From Platanthera guangdongensis (Eukaryota; Streptophyta; Magnoliopsida; Asparagales; Orchidaceae), in contig CM077162.1 of the NCBI GenBank assembly GCA_039583875.1, positions 67,515,259-67,579,258 on the forward strand: a stretch of 64,000 nucleotides of DNA, in the 5' to 3' direction. Below, one piece after another: positions 10,007 through 20,766 of the stretch (position 1 is the first letter of the stretch; each line of letters begins with the position of its first letter). Both the position numbers and the translations under genes were made by a program. The notes under the pieces were generated by a model. That model made no database searches. It had not been told where the DNA came from and saw only the letters and a list, made by a program, of their open reading frames with translations.

Positions 10007-10011
10007 CTTTT
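10007..10011. repeat. SIRE-1 target-site duplication, right
   Basis: CTTTT, partner of CTTTG at 488-492. After it the interrupted copy A leader resumes (GATGATAAAC), as in copy D at 34411. Confidence 0.8.
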
Positions 10012-10022
10012 GATGATAAACC

Positions 10023-11156
10023 TATTGAAATTTGTGAAGTGCAAGTGGGTGATGGACAAGCCGGGCAGTCTAAGTGGCCTGAGCGGACTGAGTCCGCAGC
10101 TTGGGCGGACTGCTGGTGCGGCCTGGTGACCTTGGCTGGCTTGAATGTTGAAAAGTAGCTTGTGCGGCCTGAGCGGACTGAGTCCGCGGCCTGGGCGGAC
10201 TGCAGATTGCGGCTTGGGTGTTGGCTATCTTGGTGGTTTGGCTGATTGAGAACCGGCTTGAGCGGCCTGGTATGCGGCTTTGTTCGGTCTGTTGTGCGGC
10301 CTGGTTGGCCTATGTCAGGGGATGTCGGGCTTCTGGCGATGCGGACTGAGCAGACTGCGGTTTGCGGGCTGTAGGCAGTGCTTTGTTCAGCGGCCATGGT
10401 TGTGCAATCTTGTTTTAATCGGATTGGGTGTTCTATCCGCGGGAGTCTAGCGGACTGGCGAGTCCGCGGTGTCCGCTGTGGGGGACTGGCCTTGGAGTTT
10501 GGCTGTGACTCTTGTCGAGCTCTGGTAGTACAGAAGGTGTTAGCTACTGTGGAGGACTGCGCGGACTGATGTCGGAGTCCGACAGTTGGCCGTTTGTTTG
10601 GGCAGCTGTGCGAGTAGTATTGGCGGACTGGGCCTTATCCGCCGAGCTCGCGCTAGGCCTTTGGTGTTTTATTGGACTTAATCACATTCTGTGACAAGTC
10701 CAGTATGTCTGCAGTATCTGCCAAGTCCGCTGTTCACCGGGCGGACTGCCTTTGGTCGTGGACTTATGGCGGATGGAGGCTTTCCTCTTGTGCTGTGCGG
10801 ACTGCCTCTTGCATGTGCGGACTGTCACAGAAGGAGTTGTGGCTGTCCATGTGATGATGTGTGCGGACTGTACGGACTGTACCTTGTCCGCATAGTGTGG
10901 GCAGTATGGTTCTAGGCCGCCCAGTAGTGAACATCGGTGCCTTGCTTCTGGCGGCTTTCTTAGAATCCAGCTAAGTCTTTGCGGACTCAACGGACGGATG
11001 TTTTGCTTATGCGCCGGATGGGGTGGTGATTTTATGCACTAGGGTGGTGACCACACTCCTCACCTCGCCTATAAATAGAACCCCCCCCGACACGTTTACT
11101 GTAACGGAGTGAATAGTAAGTTGGGCTTGGGCAAGTGTTGCGGTCTGCGGTTTTCT
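10023..11156 (+). repeat. COP-2 copia LTR fragment (copy A)
   Basis: It begins TATTGAAATTTGTGAAG (TG mutated to TA) after GATGATAAACC, exactly as at 34422. It is about 97% identical to the COP-2 LTR there and more distantly related to the COP-1 LTR. U3 is rich in GCGGACTG and there is a TATAAATA at 11070-11077. It breaks at 11156, within ...GCGGTTTTCTATCC, and joins chromovirus pol sequence with about 3 bp of shared TCC. The rest of COP-2 is missing on this side. Confidence 0.85.
11070..11077 (+). promoter_or_regulatory. TATA box in COP-2 LTR fragment
   Basis: TATAAATA in GCCTATAAATAGAACC, equivalent to the boxes at 21676, 27524 and 35469. No element body follows on this side, so any transcript would run antisense into chromovirus pol. 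Confidence 0.5.
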
Positions 11157-12555
11157 ATCCTCGCACTGCTCGCTCCAGATGAACGCTGCATGTTTCTGCG
11201 TCAGCTTAGTTAAGGGCGCTGCCAAGGTAGAAAAGCCCTCAACAAACCTTCTATAATAGCCGACCAACCCCAAGAAGCTCCTAATCTCCTTGGGTGTGCT
11301 CGGCCTATGCCAATCCATCACGGCAGAGATCTTCACCGGGTCCACTGAAATGCCATCCTTGTTCACCACATGACCCAGGAAGGACACCTGAAGCAACCAG
11401 AACTCACATTTGCTCAACTTGGCGTACAACTGATGATCTTTCAAGACAGATAACACCAACCGCAAGTGCTGATCATGCTCCGCAGCATTCCGTGAGTAAA
11501 TCAGAACGTCGTCTATGAATACGACCACAAAATTGTCCAGAAAATCTTTGAACACCCGGTTCATCATGTCCATGAATGCTGATGGCACGTTGGTCAACCC
11601 AAAAGACATAACTAGGAATTCGAAATGTCCATGCCTCGATCGAAAAACCGTCCATGGAATGTCCGACTCCCGGATCCTGAGCTGATGATATCCTGATCGA
11701 AGGTCAATCTTGGAGAACACAGAGCTGCCACGCAACTGATCGAATAAGTCGTTGATTCTGGGCAGGGGGTACCTGTTCTTGATGGTGACTTTGTTCAACT
11801 CCCTATAGTCGATGCAAAGGCGCATCGAACCATCTTTCTTCTTCACAAAAAGAACGGGTGCACCCCAGGGCGACGAGCTCTGCCTTATGAAACCCTTCTC
11901 CAATAACTCATCCAGCTGGGTACGCAGCTCCTCCAGCTCTCGCGGGGCCATCCGGTACGGCGCCTTAGCAATAGGACGCGTACCCGGCTCCAAATCAATC
12001 ACGAACTCGACATCTCTGGCAGGGGGAAGACCGGGAAGGTCGCTAGGAAACACATCAGAAAACTCACGGACAACAGGAATCTCATCCAACAGCGGCACAC
12101 TGCTAACAGTCCCCAGCACCGAGACTAGGCAAGCAAAACAATCAGAATTGAATAACCTCTGAGCACATACCGCAGAAATTGCCGGAGCGGCCTGGCGCGG
12201 ATCGCCATAAATACTCCCAGGCTGACCGTTGTCCTTCTTGAAATCCAAGCGCTTACCCCTGCACTGGATCACTACATCGTATCTGGACAACCAATCTATA
12301 CCCAAGATGACGTCGAAATCATCCAAATCTATAACCTTCAGATCTGCCTTGGTTGGGAAATCCCCCAACATAATAGGACAATCCAGAATGCCCTGATCTG
12401 ATATCACGGAATCACCCGAAGGGAATTTGACGCAAAAGGCATCACCGACATGATCAAGAACCAGCTGGCGCCGCTCTACAAAGGCCCTATCCACAAAGGA
12501 GTGGGTAGCACCTGAGTCAAAGAGAACGCGCGCCTATCGGTTCTTTACCTTAAAA
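11157..12555 (-). pseudogene. Chromovirus copy C pol: protease and RT, truncated
   Basis: The minus-strand gypsy pol starts with protease ([15 protein letters not shown], near 12480-12525), then a linker containing [15 protein letters not shown] follows from about 12090 with [48 protein letters not shown] and the catalytic [10 protein letters not shown], then the connection domain ([23 protein letters not shown]). Homology ends at 11157, where the frame runs on into the antisense COP-2 LTR and makes a chimeric tail to 11007. Near 12537 a TAG replaces the TGG of copy B. RNase H and integrase are absent. Orders and motifs match copy B at 17856-20761 and 28246-28690. Confidence 0.9.
12109..12113. 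other. Empty COP-1 insertion site in copy C
   Basis: CTAACAGTCCCCAGCACC is uninterrupted here. In copy B the GTCCC is duplicated around COP-1 (20762-20766 and 28241-28245). This paralogous pre-insertion site proves the COP-1 boundaries. Confidence 0.9.
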
Positions 12556-12655
12556 CTCCATATATAAATATAAACGGGGAAATTGCACAATCAATAAAGA
12601 AAACAAAAGCCAAACTAATCTGCAATGGAAGTAAAAGACTAGCGAGAAGGTTTAC
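12556..12655 (-). other. Gag-Pol boundary of copy C with damaged candidate intron
   Basis: The donor CAG/GTAAAC matches copy B exactly, but the acceptor that copy B has (TATATAG) reads TATATAT here. The nearest AG (GGAG) would leave Pol out of frame. Splicing is therefore probably lost in this copy. Confidence 0.4.
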
Positions 12656-13892
12656 CTGAAATGACTTGCGTCGAAGTTTGAGCCTCCGCTGCGGATATCA
12701 AGTTCAGCTTCCCTTTGCCTCTATCCATAGACTGAGGCGGTGGCAACGCCTGAAGAGGAACTGGTTGGTGCACGGACTGGAGCTGCGGGCATCGGGCCTT
12801 GGTATGACCTTTCTGTCCGCACTGATAGCAGACCTTATCCTTCAACCAGCAACGGGCAACCTCATGCCCCTCTTTCTTGCACAGAGTACACACCACATTC
12901 TGCATGGGAGCACCCTGAATAGCATGCACATGCTCCTTCTGCGCCGCCGCCCTCTTGAAACATCTCTCAGCAGGATGGCCCGACCGGCCACAAAAACTAC
13001 AAACCTCCTTGCTCCTCTTCCCCGAAGGAGCACCAGTCACTTGGGGGCTCTTTGCTTCAACAGCTTTCCTCTTCTCATTCCTCGCCTGCTGACCTCTATG
13101 CTTCACGTTTTCGATGGCCTCTACCTTCAAAGCGGCCTCCACTGCCCCAGCATAACTCACCGCTCCATGAGCCACCGCTAGCAGCTGTACATCGCTCCGC
13201 AGGCCACCGAGGAAACGCTTCGCTCTATCCTCCTCTGAGCTCACCAAACTAGGGGCAAAGCGACTGAGTTTGCTAAACTCAATCTCATACTCGCTGACTG
13301 AGAGCTGCCTCTGCTTCAGATGCAAGAAGTCATTCATCAGCCTGTCTCGCTCCACTGACGGTAGAAATTTCCGCAGCAAGATCTCCTTGAAGGAAGCCCA
13401 AGTGCTTCCTCCTACCATTCCCTCCTTCTCCCTCATCCACCAGCTCTTCGCTAACCCCTTCAGCTGATAGGCGGCCAGCATCACCTTCTGATCCTCAGAT
13501 ACTCCAGAGTAGTGAAACATTTCTTCTATGCTAATCAACCAGTCATCCAAAATCATGAAGTCCGCCTTACCATCGTAGGTAGGGGGTCGCAGTCGCTGGA
13601 ACTGAGTGATGAAAGCCATCTCTGGGGGCACCACCACTGGAGGCACCAAAGGGGCTGGGGGTGCAGGAGGTGCGGGAACAACTAAACCCGCAGCAGGATC
13701 CTGCGCTCTCGGGGCTAGTCCTGCCACTACAGATATGAGGGACTGGATCTGAGACTGAACGTCCACCATCTGCCTCGATAGAGCCTCATTGCTCTGCCTC
13801 AGACTTTCCATAACTGCACCGCTTTGAGCACCAAAAGACTCACCCTCAGATTGGGGAGTCGATCTCGCCACCCTACGCTTAGGCGCCATCAT
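12639..13892 (-). CDS. gag: Chromovirus copy C Gag (open frame)
   Basis: Gypsy Gag of about 417 residues from the ATG pair at 13892/13889 (MMAPKRRVARSTPQ). The frame extends upstream to 14087, but those codons cover an AT microsatellite and are not conserved in copy B. Order: polar N-terminus, Pro/Ala-rich linker (~85-115), retrotransposon gag core (FQRLRPPTYDGKADFM, WWMREKEGMVGGS, FLHLKQRQLSVSEYE, FLGGLRSDVQ), then three Cys/His zinc knuckles (CSFCGRSGHPAERC, CTLCKKEGHEVARC, CYQCGQKGHTKARC). The third leads into the tail and stop at 12639. A candidate splice donor (CAG/GTAAAC) lies 16 nt before the end. This is the longest chromovirus gag here without an internal stop. Confidence 0.85.
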   Translation of the reverse strand: MMAPKRRVARSTPQSEGESFGAQSGAVMESLRQSNEALSRQMVDVQSQIQSLISVVAGLAPRAQDPAAGLVVPAPPAPPAPLVPPVVVPPEMAFITQFQRLRPPTYDGKADFMILDDWLISIEEMFHYSGVSEDQKVMLAAYQLKGLAKSWWMREKEGMVGGSTWASFKEILLRKFLPSVERDRLMNDFLHLKQRQLSVSEYEIEFSKLSRFAPSLVSSEEDRAKRFLGGLRSDVQLLAVAHGAVSYAGAVEAALKVEAIENVKHRGQQARNEKRKAVEAKSPQVTGAPSGKRSKEVCSFCGRSGHPAERCFKRAAAQKEHVHAIQGAPMQNVVCTLCKKEGHEVARCWLKDKVCYQCGQKGHTKARCPQLQSVHQPVPLQALPPPQSMDRGKGKLNLISAAEAQTSTQVISGKPSR

Positions 13893-14591
13893 AAAAAGAT
13901 CAAACAAGCAATCATCAGAACCTAGTTCAACTACTAGGACAAAACAACAGGTACAAACAAACCTACATAAGTACTTGCTTTCACTGCCAACTTGCTCTGG
14001 AGTTTTTTTTATATATATGTATATATATATATTTTTATACAGAGGAAATAATGTCATGCATAACCTAAGATGGTTCACCACCATCACACTAACTCTTGTG
14101 CCTATATCTAGAATGCATGAATTTATATTCTTTTTGACTCAAAACCATGTGTGTACATATGTCATTCAACAAGCCTTTAGCTTGGCACGTTGTGCTTATG
14201 CAATGTTATGCTATGCATGATTGTGTTATGCATTCTAAAAAAAGGCCCTAATGCATATTATGAGCGGCGTACACATGAAAATGTTATGCATCCCATACTA
14301 CATAACTTTTTCATGCAACGAAAAAGAAAACGTGCTAGTCGTATTCATGTGGTAAGGTTATGCATCCCATACTACATAACCCTCACATGTTGTCTCCTAT
14401 GGTGGATCCATATACAAACACATATTATGCATCTCATACTACATAATATGCCTTGTATACTTCATGTTATGCTATGAGTATAATGTTCGTGCTTCAGCCA
14501 AGACGTGCTGATGACATATCGGTGTGTGTATGACATGATTCTAAACTTCTAATACTTAAAAGGAAAGGTTGCCCGACAAATTGTTAAGCAA
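13893..14591 (-). other. Copy C leader between PBS and gag
   Basis: An untranslated stretch of ~700 bp. It contains a TA-rich microsatellite (about 14006-14036) and, at 14274-14450, three inverted repeats with a common loop (listed separately). No ORF here is conserved with copy B, whereas the hairpins are. Confidence 0.7.
14274..14450 (-). other. Three common-loop hairpins in copy C leader
   Basis: Hairpin 1 (14274-14315): arms CATGAAAATGTTATG and CATAACTTTTTCATG, one mismatch. Hairpin 2 (14346-14389): inner arms GGTTATG/CATAACC and outer arms CATGTG/CACATG with a small internal loop. Hairpin 3 (14421-14450): arms CATATTATG/CATAATATG. Loops read CATCCCATACTA, CATCCCATACTA and CATCTCATACTA on the plus strand. 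The element RNA would carry the complement, in the order 3-2-1 ahead of gag. Confidence 0.75.
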
Positions 14592-14607
14592 CCTCTCTCT
14601 GATACCA
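14592..14607 (-). other. Primer-binding site of copy C
   Basis: The minus strand reads TGGTATCAGAGAGAGG, 2 nt inside the LTR starting at 14610, and is complementary to initiator-Met tRNA over its first 12 bases. Confidence 0.88.
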
Positions 14608-14609
14608 AC

Positions 14610-17600
14610 TGTCACAACCCGCATTTTCTCCGAAATTAAGAAGTATCAGAGTAGAAGAAAACGTGCGTTGTGATGCCACATCGGACAGGGGATAACTGCC
14701 GACGCTCAGGCAACCACCAACTACTAAGACTATGAAAGTTCAAAAGCTTTAATGATGTGAAAATCAATTATATTTTTGAGGCCGTATCCCTCGGCTTCGT
14801 GGATCAACTAGTCCACCCCTCAAAATTATACTTATACGTAGCGGAAAATAGTTTATTCATTTTTTTAACATCCTAAGAGAATGCATAAGCGTCCCCAGGG
14901 GGCACCTAAGACTATGCAAGACCCTAGATTTAACTTATATAATATATATAGGAAATACCCTTTTACGTGGTTTTGAAAGTAGTGATTAAGCTTTTTAGAA
15001 AAGAAAACATGTTGTCTATGTTTTTGATATAATAATTATTTTCTTTTATAGGTTTTAAAGTAACTAGCAACCTAACATAAATCATCCCAGAAGCAAGTTG
15101 AATAAACTCCAAAATAGGAAATCTAGCAGTATAAGCAAAGTACAAAGCATCTAAAAGAGAAACCACCAGTGGGCGCCAACAACTGACACGAACCCACTGG
15201 TGAGTAGGCATATCTGTACTACAAGTCTAAAGAAACTACCTCCCAGGAGTGAGGAAAAGAAAACTCAGCAGCAGCTATAGCACTAGCAAACTCCAGAAGA
15301 AACCTAGCCGCACAGTCGGCTATAAACCTGAACCTGAGGCATTCAAAGAAAGAACGCCTCAGCAAAGCAATATATATATGAAAATGAAACAATAGTATAA
15401 AGAAGAAGTGAAACAGGTAAGAATAAATTAAGCAAGTGAAGGAAAAAAAACTCGCCATGAGTGAGTAAAAGGGGGTGCACCAAGTGCACGGGTGAAGTCA
15501 AGCCTCGCAAATCTCTGCGAGAAGGATTAGCAAAATAGATAAATCCTAGCATAAGCTAGAGCAGAGAGAGTCACCTAATACTGGAGATGGACAAAATCAA
15601 CATCAAGGGCCTAGGCTGGTGGCAACGGTCCGACCAAGTCTATCAGACCTAAACATCTCAAGGTGCTGTGGTGGTGGCATCAGTCCAACTCGACCAAATA
15701 GCTCACATTGTCTTAATAAGACAAGAAGTAAAATAAGGGTGGCGACATCGGTCCGACCCACCTCAAAATCACATCCTACTCCAGCACTAGGTGACTCGAA
15801 AAAAAACCCTTACCGGTAGTTCCATGAACCACCAAGAAGTCACCACAACCCTATTCCAAATAGAGCAACCCACCTAAGAACCTTAAGTACAAACCGTCGG
15901 GCTAAACGTCGAGCTGCCCAAATTAGTGATTTGACATAAATAAGTTGAAAACAAAGCGATACTATAATTATGCATGTAGTTCGACACTCAGCTAAACATG
16001 TACCATTAACTGGTCACCGAAAAAAAATAGGTTAGCCCCCGAAACATGCGTAATTAATTTGATACCCAACCCTAACAATGATTTTTTTTTCGGCGCCCAA
16101 TATATTTACCATTAGGTTGCGTGGTTTGAGTCTAAACTATACAAGCAATGACGCGAACAGGACATAGTTACGCCTAAAGAAACAATTAGAAAAACAACCC
16201 AACAAGCCCTAATGAGAATTTTGTAGAGAACCGGCCACCCCAAAACGAATAACTCAAATGGTAAATAACCCTATCAACATTCCTAATCATACAAATCACA
16301 ACATAATACCGATGGGGTTAGCCCCGGGATTTACAGGTGATCAAATTAGGAGAAACAAAAAAAATCTGAATTTAAGCAATATAAAGGTACAAAAAAAATG
16401 AGATAGAATTGACAAGAGCGGAGGGCGCACTTGCCTTGATATTTAGTAGAACCTTGGCCAACGATGCACCTCTTAACGAGCCGGCCGCAAGCAATATTTT
16501 TACGAAAAAACATCTGGACATAGGAAGAAAAATGAAATCCCTAGCATGCTAGCAATTTGGGCACAAAATCAAAACAACAAAAAGGGGCTCTTACCTTGAG
16601 GAAGACGGGACGAATTCGGTCAGCCCTAAGCTCCTAAACCGCCGGCCTTAAGCAACCTAGGTCACGAAACTTCCTGGACAACCCAACCGGGAAGAACAAC
16701 ATCATAAAAAACCAGGAAAAACTGCACCCTAAACTACCGATCGGGCAAAAGATCATGGAGGAAATCGCGAAAATGATACCTCCAAATGGAGCTCTCGGCT
16801 AGGGGAGTGAGGATCCGGCCTCAACTTGCATTTTCGAGCGAATCTGGGCGGAGGGCAGGCGGTCGGAGCAGCACCAGGTTTCCGCCTATTGCGTCTTTCG
16901 CTCGGGATACTGCAGCGGGCCGCCGGGTTGAGGAAGAAAGGGGAAATAAAACCTAAACCTAAAGCATTACCTTTATATATATAACCTACTAACTACTAAA
17001 TTAATTTAGTGAATGTTATAATGGCAGCCAATCCTATAACCCACACTTATATGTATTCAACACATAATTAGGCATACACCCTTATATAACAGCACTCTAT
17101 GTGCGTAAACCAACATTTATATGCACACTAATACTAATAGCACACTAATAAGCATAAATTAACATTGACACGAAATCATATATTAACATTAGCATTAACC
17201 GTCATATAACAGTACACACGTGAAAATCTACGATCATACCGCACACACACCCATATAAACACGCACATAAATATATATATATTTTTTATAAAGCTACACA
17301 CGCACGTGCACGTATGCATTAATTCGCCGACATGCCTAAATCACTCGTCATGCTAAAATGCGTAATTATATGCATATGCTAAAATAAAATGACTACCCGC
17401 TAACAAGCCACCGTCGAAACGACATGAAAATTAACGCTCTCGGATTCCGAACAAATCTGCACCGTAGCTAAACACTCGGGCTACGAAAACATCGGAGAAG
17501 TCGGACACAAACTCCGACGACCACACACTCGGGCTAACCTCACCCGATTCCAAAGCACAAGGATTCCCTAAGAGGCTCAGCCGGGCCTCCAAAACAGACG

Positions 17601-17745
17601 CCGGCTAGCTGGGGAAACCATACAACAGGCTATAACCTCTAAGAACACCTAACGAGGTACTCTAACAACGACACGAGCCGGAAATGCGCCAACGTAACGC
17701 CAGACAAGGACTTAAATAATTGCCGAAAAATTCGGGGGCGTTACA
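14610..17745 (-). repeat. Copy B 3' LTR, also copy C 5' LTR (3136 bp)
   Basis: In element orientation it starts TGTAACGCCCCCGAA (17745) and ends CGGGTTGTGACA (14610). It is bordered by a PPT on the right and a PBS on the left, so it serves two internal regions. A TA-rich TATATATAAAG at 16971-16981 (minus) could be the core promoter. ORFs inside it are short and not convincing. Confidence 0.92.
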
Positions 17746-17786
17746 GTCACTCCCCCTAAAAGAAAGTTTCGTCCCGAAACTTTACG
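17746..17786 (-). other. Copy B polypurine tract and 3' hairpin
   Basis: The minus strand reads TTTTAGGGGGAGTGAC directly before the LTR. Just upstream is a perfect inverted repeat AAAGTTTCG/CGAAACTTT with a 3-nt loop. CHR-E has an equivalent hairpin before its PPT. Confidence 0.8.
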
Positions 17787-17855
17787 TACACTACCTCTAC
17801 TACAGAAGGAAAGTAACAAAATAAAAGTTACTAGGAAGAAAACATACCCAATAAA

Positions 17856-20761
17856 TCAGGAGAACAGGCGAGGGTAAACCTCCCTCATAGCCGACTCTAG
17901 CTCCCAAGTCGCGCTTTCCAAACCTTGATTCTTCCAAAGAACCTTCACCATCGGGATAGACTTTGACCGCAGCACCCGGTCCTGAGTATCCAAGATGCGG
18001 ACCGGCACCTCAACAGATGAGAGGTTAGGCTCCAACTAGGGCACGGCATCCAAGACTTGCCCACTGCTCCGCACACACTTCCGCAGCTGACTTACATGAA
18101 AGAAATTATGTACGCCCGGGAAGTTGGCTGGTAGATCCAACCTATATGCTGCCACACCAATACGCTCCAAAATTCTGAATGGGCCCACGTACCTCGGATC
18201 CAGCTTATGGTTCTTGCCGAACCTCTTCACTCCAACCATCGGAGATACCTTCAAGAAGACCAAATCCTCCACCGAAAATTCCAAATCGGACCTACGCCGG
18301 TTGGCGTTCTTCTCATATCTCTCCTGAGCTAACCGAAGCTTTTCCCAAATGAGCTTCACAGCAACCTCCATTTCCTCGAGAGCATCAGGACCCAACAAAG
18401 GCCTCTCACTGGGCTCAGTCCAAAACAACGGAGTTCTGCAGCGCCTCCCATACAATGCCTCGAATGGAGCCATTCACAAGCTCTCTTGGTAACTGTTATT
18501 GTAGGCAAACTCCATGAGCCGCAAACGCTCATCCCACGCTCCACCGTGATCTAGAATGTAGCACCTGATCATATCCTTCACAATCCGGTTCACCCGCTCG
18601 GTCTGCCCATTTGTCTGAGGCTGGTAAGCGGTAGAATATCTCAAGTCTGTACCCAAACCCTCCTGTAAACTCTTCCAGAAACGGGAAGTAAATCTGGAGT
18701 CTCGGTTTGAAATGATACTCACGGGAACTCCATGAATCGGATGACTTTGCTCAAATACAACTCTGCTATCTTCTTCATCGGGTAGTCGATCTTATAAGGT
18801 ACGAAGTGCACACACTTCGTCAATCGGTCCACATCACCCAAACTGAATCAAATCCACTTGGAGATCTTGGTAAGCCCGTAATGAAGTCCATTGAGATACT
18901 TTCCCACTTCCAAGTCGGGATTTCCAAAGGAGTCAACTTTCCACCAGGCCTCCCATGATCGGCCTTCACCCGCTTGCAAGTGTAACATTCAGAAACATAC
19001 CGAGCTATATCCCCTTTCATTCCATACCACCAGGCGATCTGCTTCAAATCATGATACATCTTCGTGGACCCTGGGTGGTAGGCAACACTGGATCCATGAG
19101 CCTCTTTGCATACCATACTCCTGATGTATCCAACCGCGGGGATGCAAAACCTGCCGCGGTACTTCAAGGTACCCGAATCATCGATGGAGAAATCCGGCAA
19201 CTCCCCTCTCTCAGCCCTGAGGTACAGGTGTAACAAATCCGGATCATCCTTCTGGTGCAACCTGGTGAGCGAAATCCAAGATGGCTCTGCCACTGCCAAA
19301 CTGCTTTGCAAATCACAGCATCCCACAGAGATGTCCATCAACAAGAACTCTTCCACTAAACGGTCCGTCGTGAGGTTGAAGATCTTCCCTGTCTTGCGGC
19401 TCAGGGCGTCGGCCTCCACGTTGGCCTTGCCTGGATGGTATTGGATCTCTACGTCATAATCGGCCACAAACTCTAACCACCGCCGCTGGCGCAGATTCAG
19501 CTCCTTCTGAGTAAACACGTACTTCAGGATCTTATGATTTGTGAAAATCTTGCACTGGGCCCCATAGAGTAGATGCCTCCACAGCTTCAACGCAAAAATC
19601 ACCGCCGCAAACTCGAGGTCATGCGTAGGATAATTCCGCTCATGAGTTTTCAGCTGCCGCGACCCATACGCGATCACCTTCCCCTCTTGCATCAACATGC
19701 CTCCGAGCCCAACATGCGAGGCATCCACATAAACATCATAGTCCTTTCCCTCCGTAGGCAATGTCAAAACAGGAGCGGTGCACAATCTCCTCTTTATCTC
19801 CAGAAAGGCCTCCTCGCACTGCTCGCTCCAGATGAACGCTGCATGTTTCTGCGTCAGCTTAGTTAAGGGCGCTGCCAAGGTAGAAAAGCCCTCAACAAAC
19901 CTTCTATAATAGCCGGCCAACCCCAAGAAGCTCATAATCTCCTTGGGTGTGCTCGGCTTATGCCAATCCATCACGGCAAAGATCTTCACCGGGTCCACTG
20001 AAATGCCATCCTTGTTCACCACATGACCCAGGAAGGACACCTGAGGCAACCAGAACTCACATTTGCTCAACTTGGCGTACAACTGATGATCTCTCAAGGC
20101 AGATAACACCAACTGCAAGTGCTGATCATGCTCTGCAGCATTTCGTGAGTAAATCAGAACGTCGTCTATGAATACGACCACAAACTTGTCCAGAAAATCT
20201 TTGAACACCCGGTTCATCATGTCCATGAATGCTGATGACGCGTTGGTCAACCCAAAAGACATAACTAGGAATTCGAAATGTCCATGCCTCGATCGAAAAG
20301 CTGTCCGTGGAATGTCCGACTCCCAGATCCTGAGCTGATGATATCCTGATCGAAGGTCAATCTTGGAGAACACAGAGCTGCCACGCAACTGATCGAATAA
20401 GTCGTCGATTTTGGGCAGGGGGTACCTGTTCTTGATGGTGACTTTGTTCAACTCCCTATAGTCGATGCAAAGGCGTATCGAACCATCTTTCTTCTTCACA
20501 AAAAGAACGGGTGCACCCCAGGGCGATGAGCTCTGCCTTATGAAACCCTTCTCCAATAACTCATCCAGCTGGGTACGCAGCTCCTCCAGCTCTCGCGGGG
20601 CCATCCGGTACGACGCATTAGCAATAGGACGCGTACCCGACTCCAAATCAATCACGAACTCGACATCTCTGGCAGGGGGAAGATCGGGAAGGTCGCTAGG
20701 AAACACATCAGAAAACTCACGGACAACAGGAATCTCATCCAACAGCGGCACACTGTTAACA
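17856..20761 (-). pseudogene. Copy B pol: RT, RNase H, integrase, chromodomain-like tail
   Basis: This is the part of pol downstream of the COP-1 insertion. RT contains [18 protein letters not shown] and [10 protein letters not shown] (near 20150). RNase H has [14 protein letters not shown], a mutated THK-type site (TNHKILKYV) and the DALSR end. The integrase HHCC zinc region ([16 protein letters not shown]) and core ([29 protein letters not shown]) follow, then GPFRILERIG and VHNFFHVSQL. A chromodomain-like stretch ends at TGA 17856-17858. Breaks: an integrase frameshift/stop near 18730-18825, TGA near 18470 between ESL and MAPFEALYG, and TAG near 18036. Not functional as it stands. Confidence 0.9.
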
Positions 20762-20766
20762 GTCCC
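20762..20766. repeat. COP-1 target-site duplication, left
   Basis: GTCCC, identical to 28241-28245. The intact single site is at 12109-12113 in copy C. Confidence 0.95.

Noticed and set aside
10378..10990. Host gene upstream of copy C
   Set aside because: The ORFs lie in the COP-2 LTR fragment and match the LTR at 34777-35390.
14000..14040. N-terminal extension of copy C Gag (to 14087)
   Set aside because: It covers a TA microsatellite (YIYIYI) and is not in copy B, whose Gag starts at MEPKRR.
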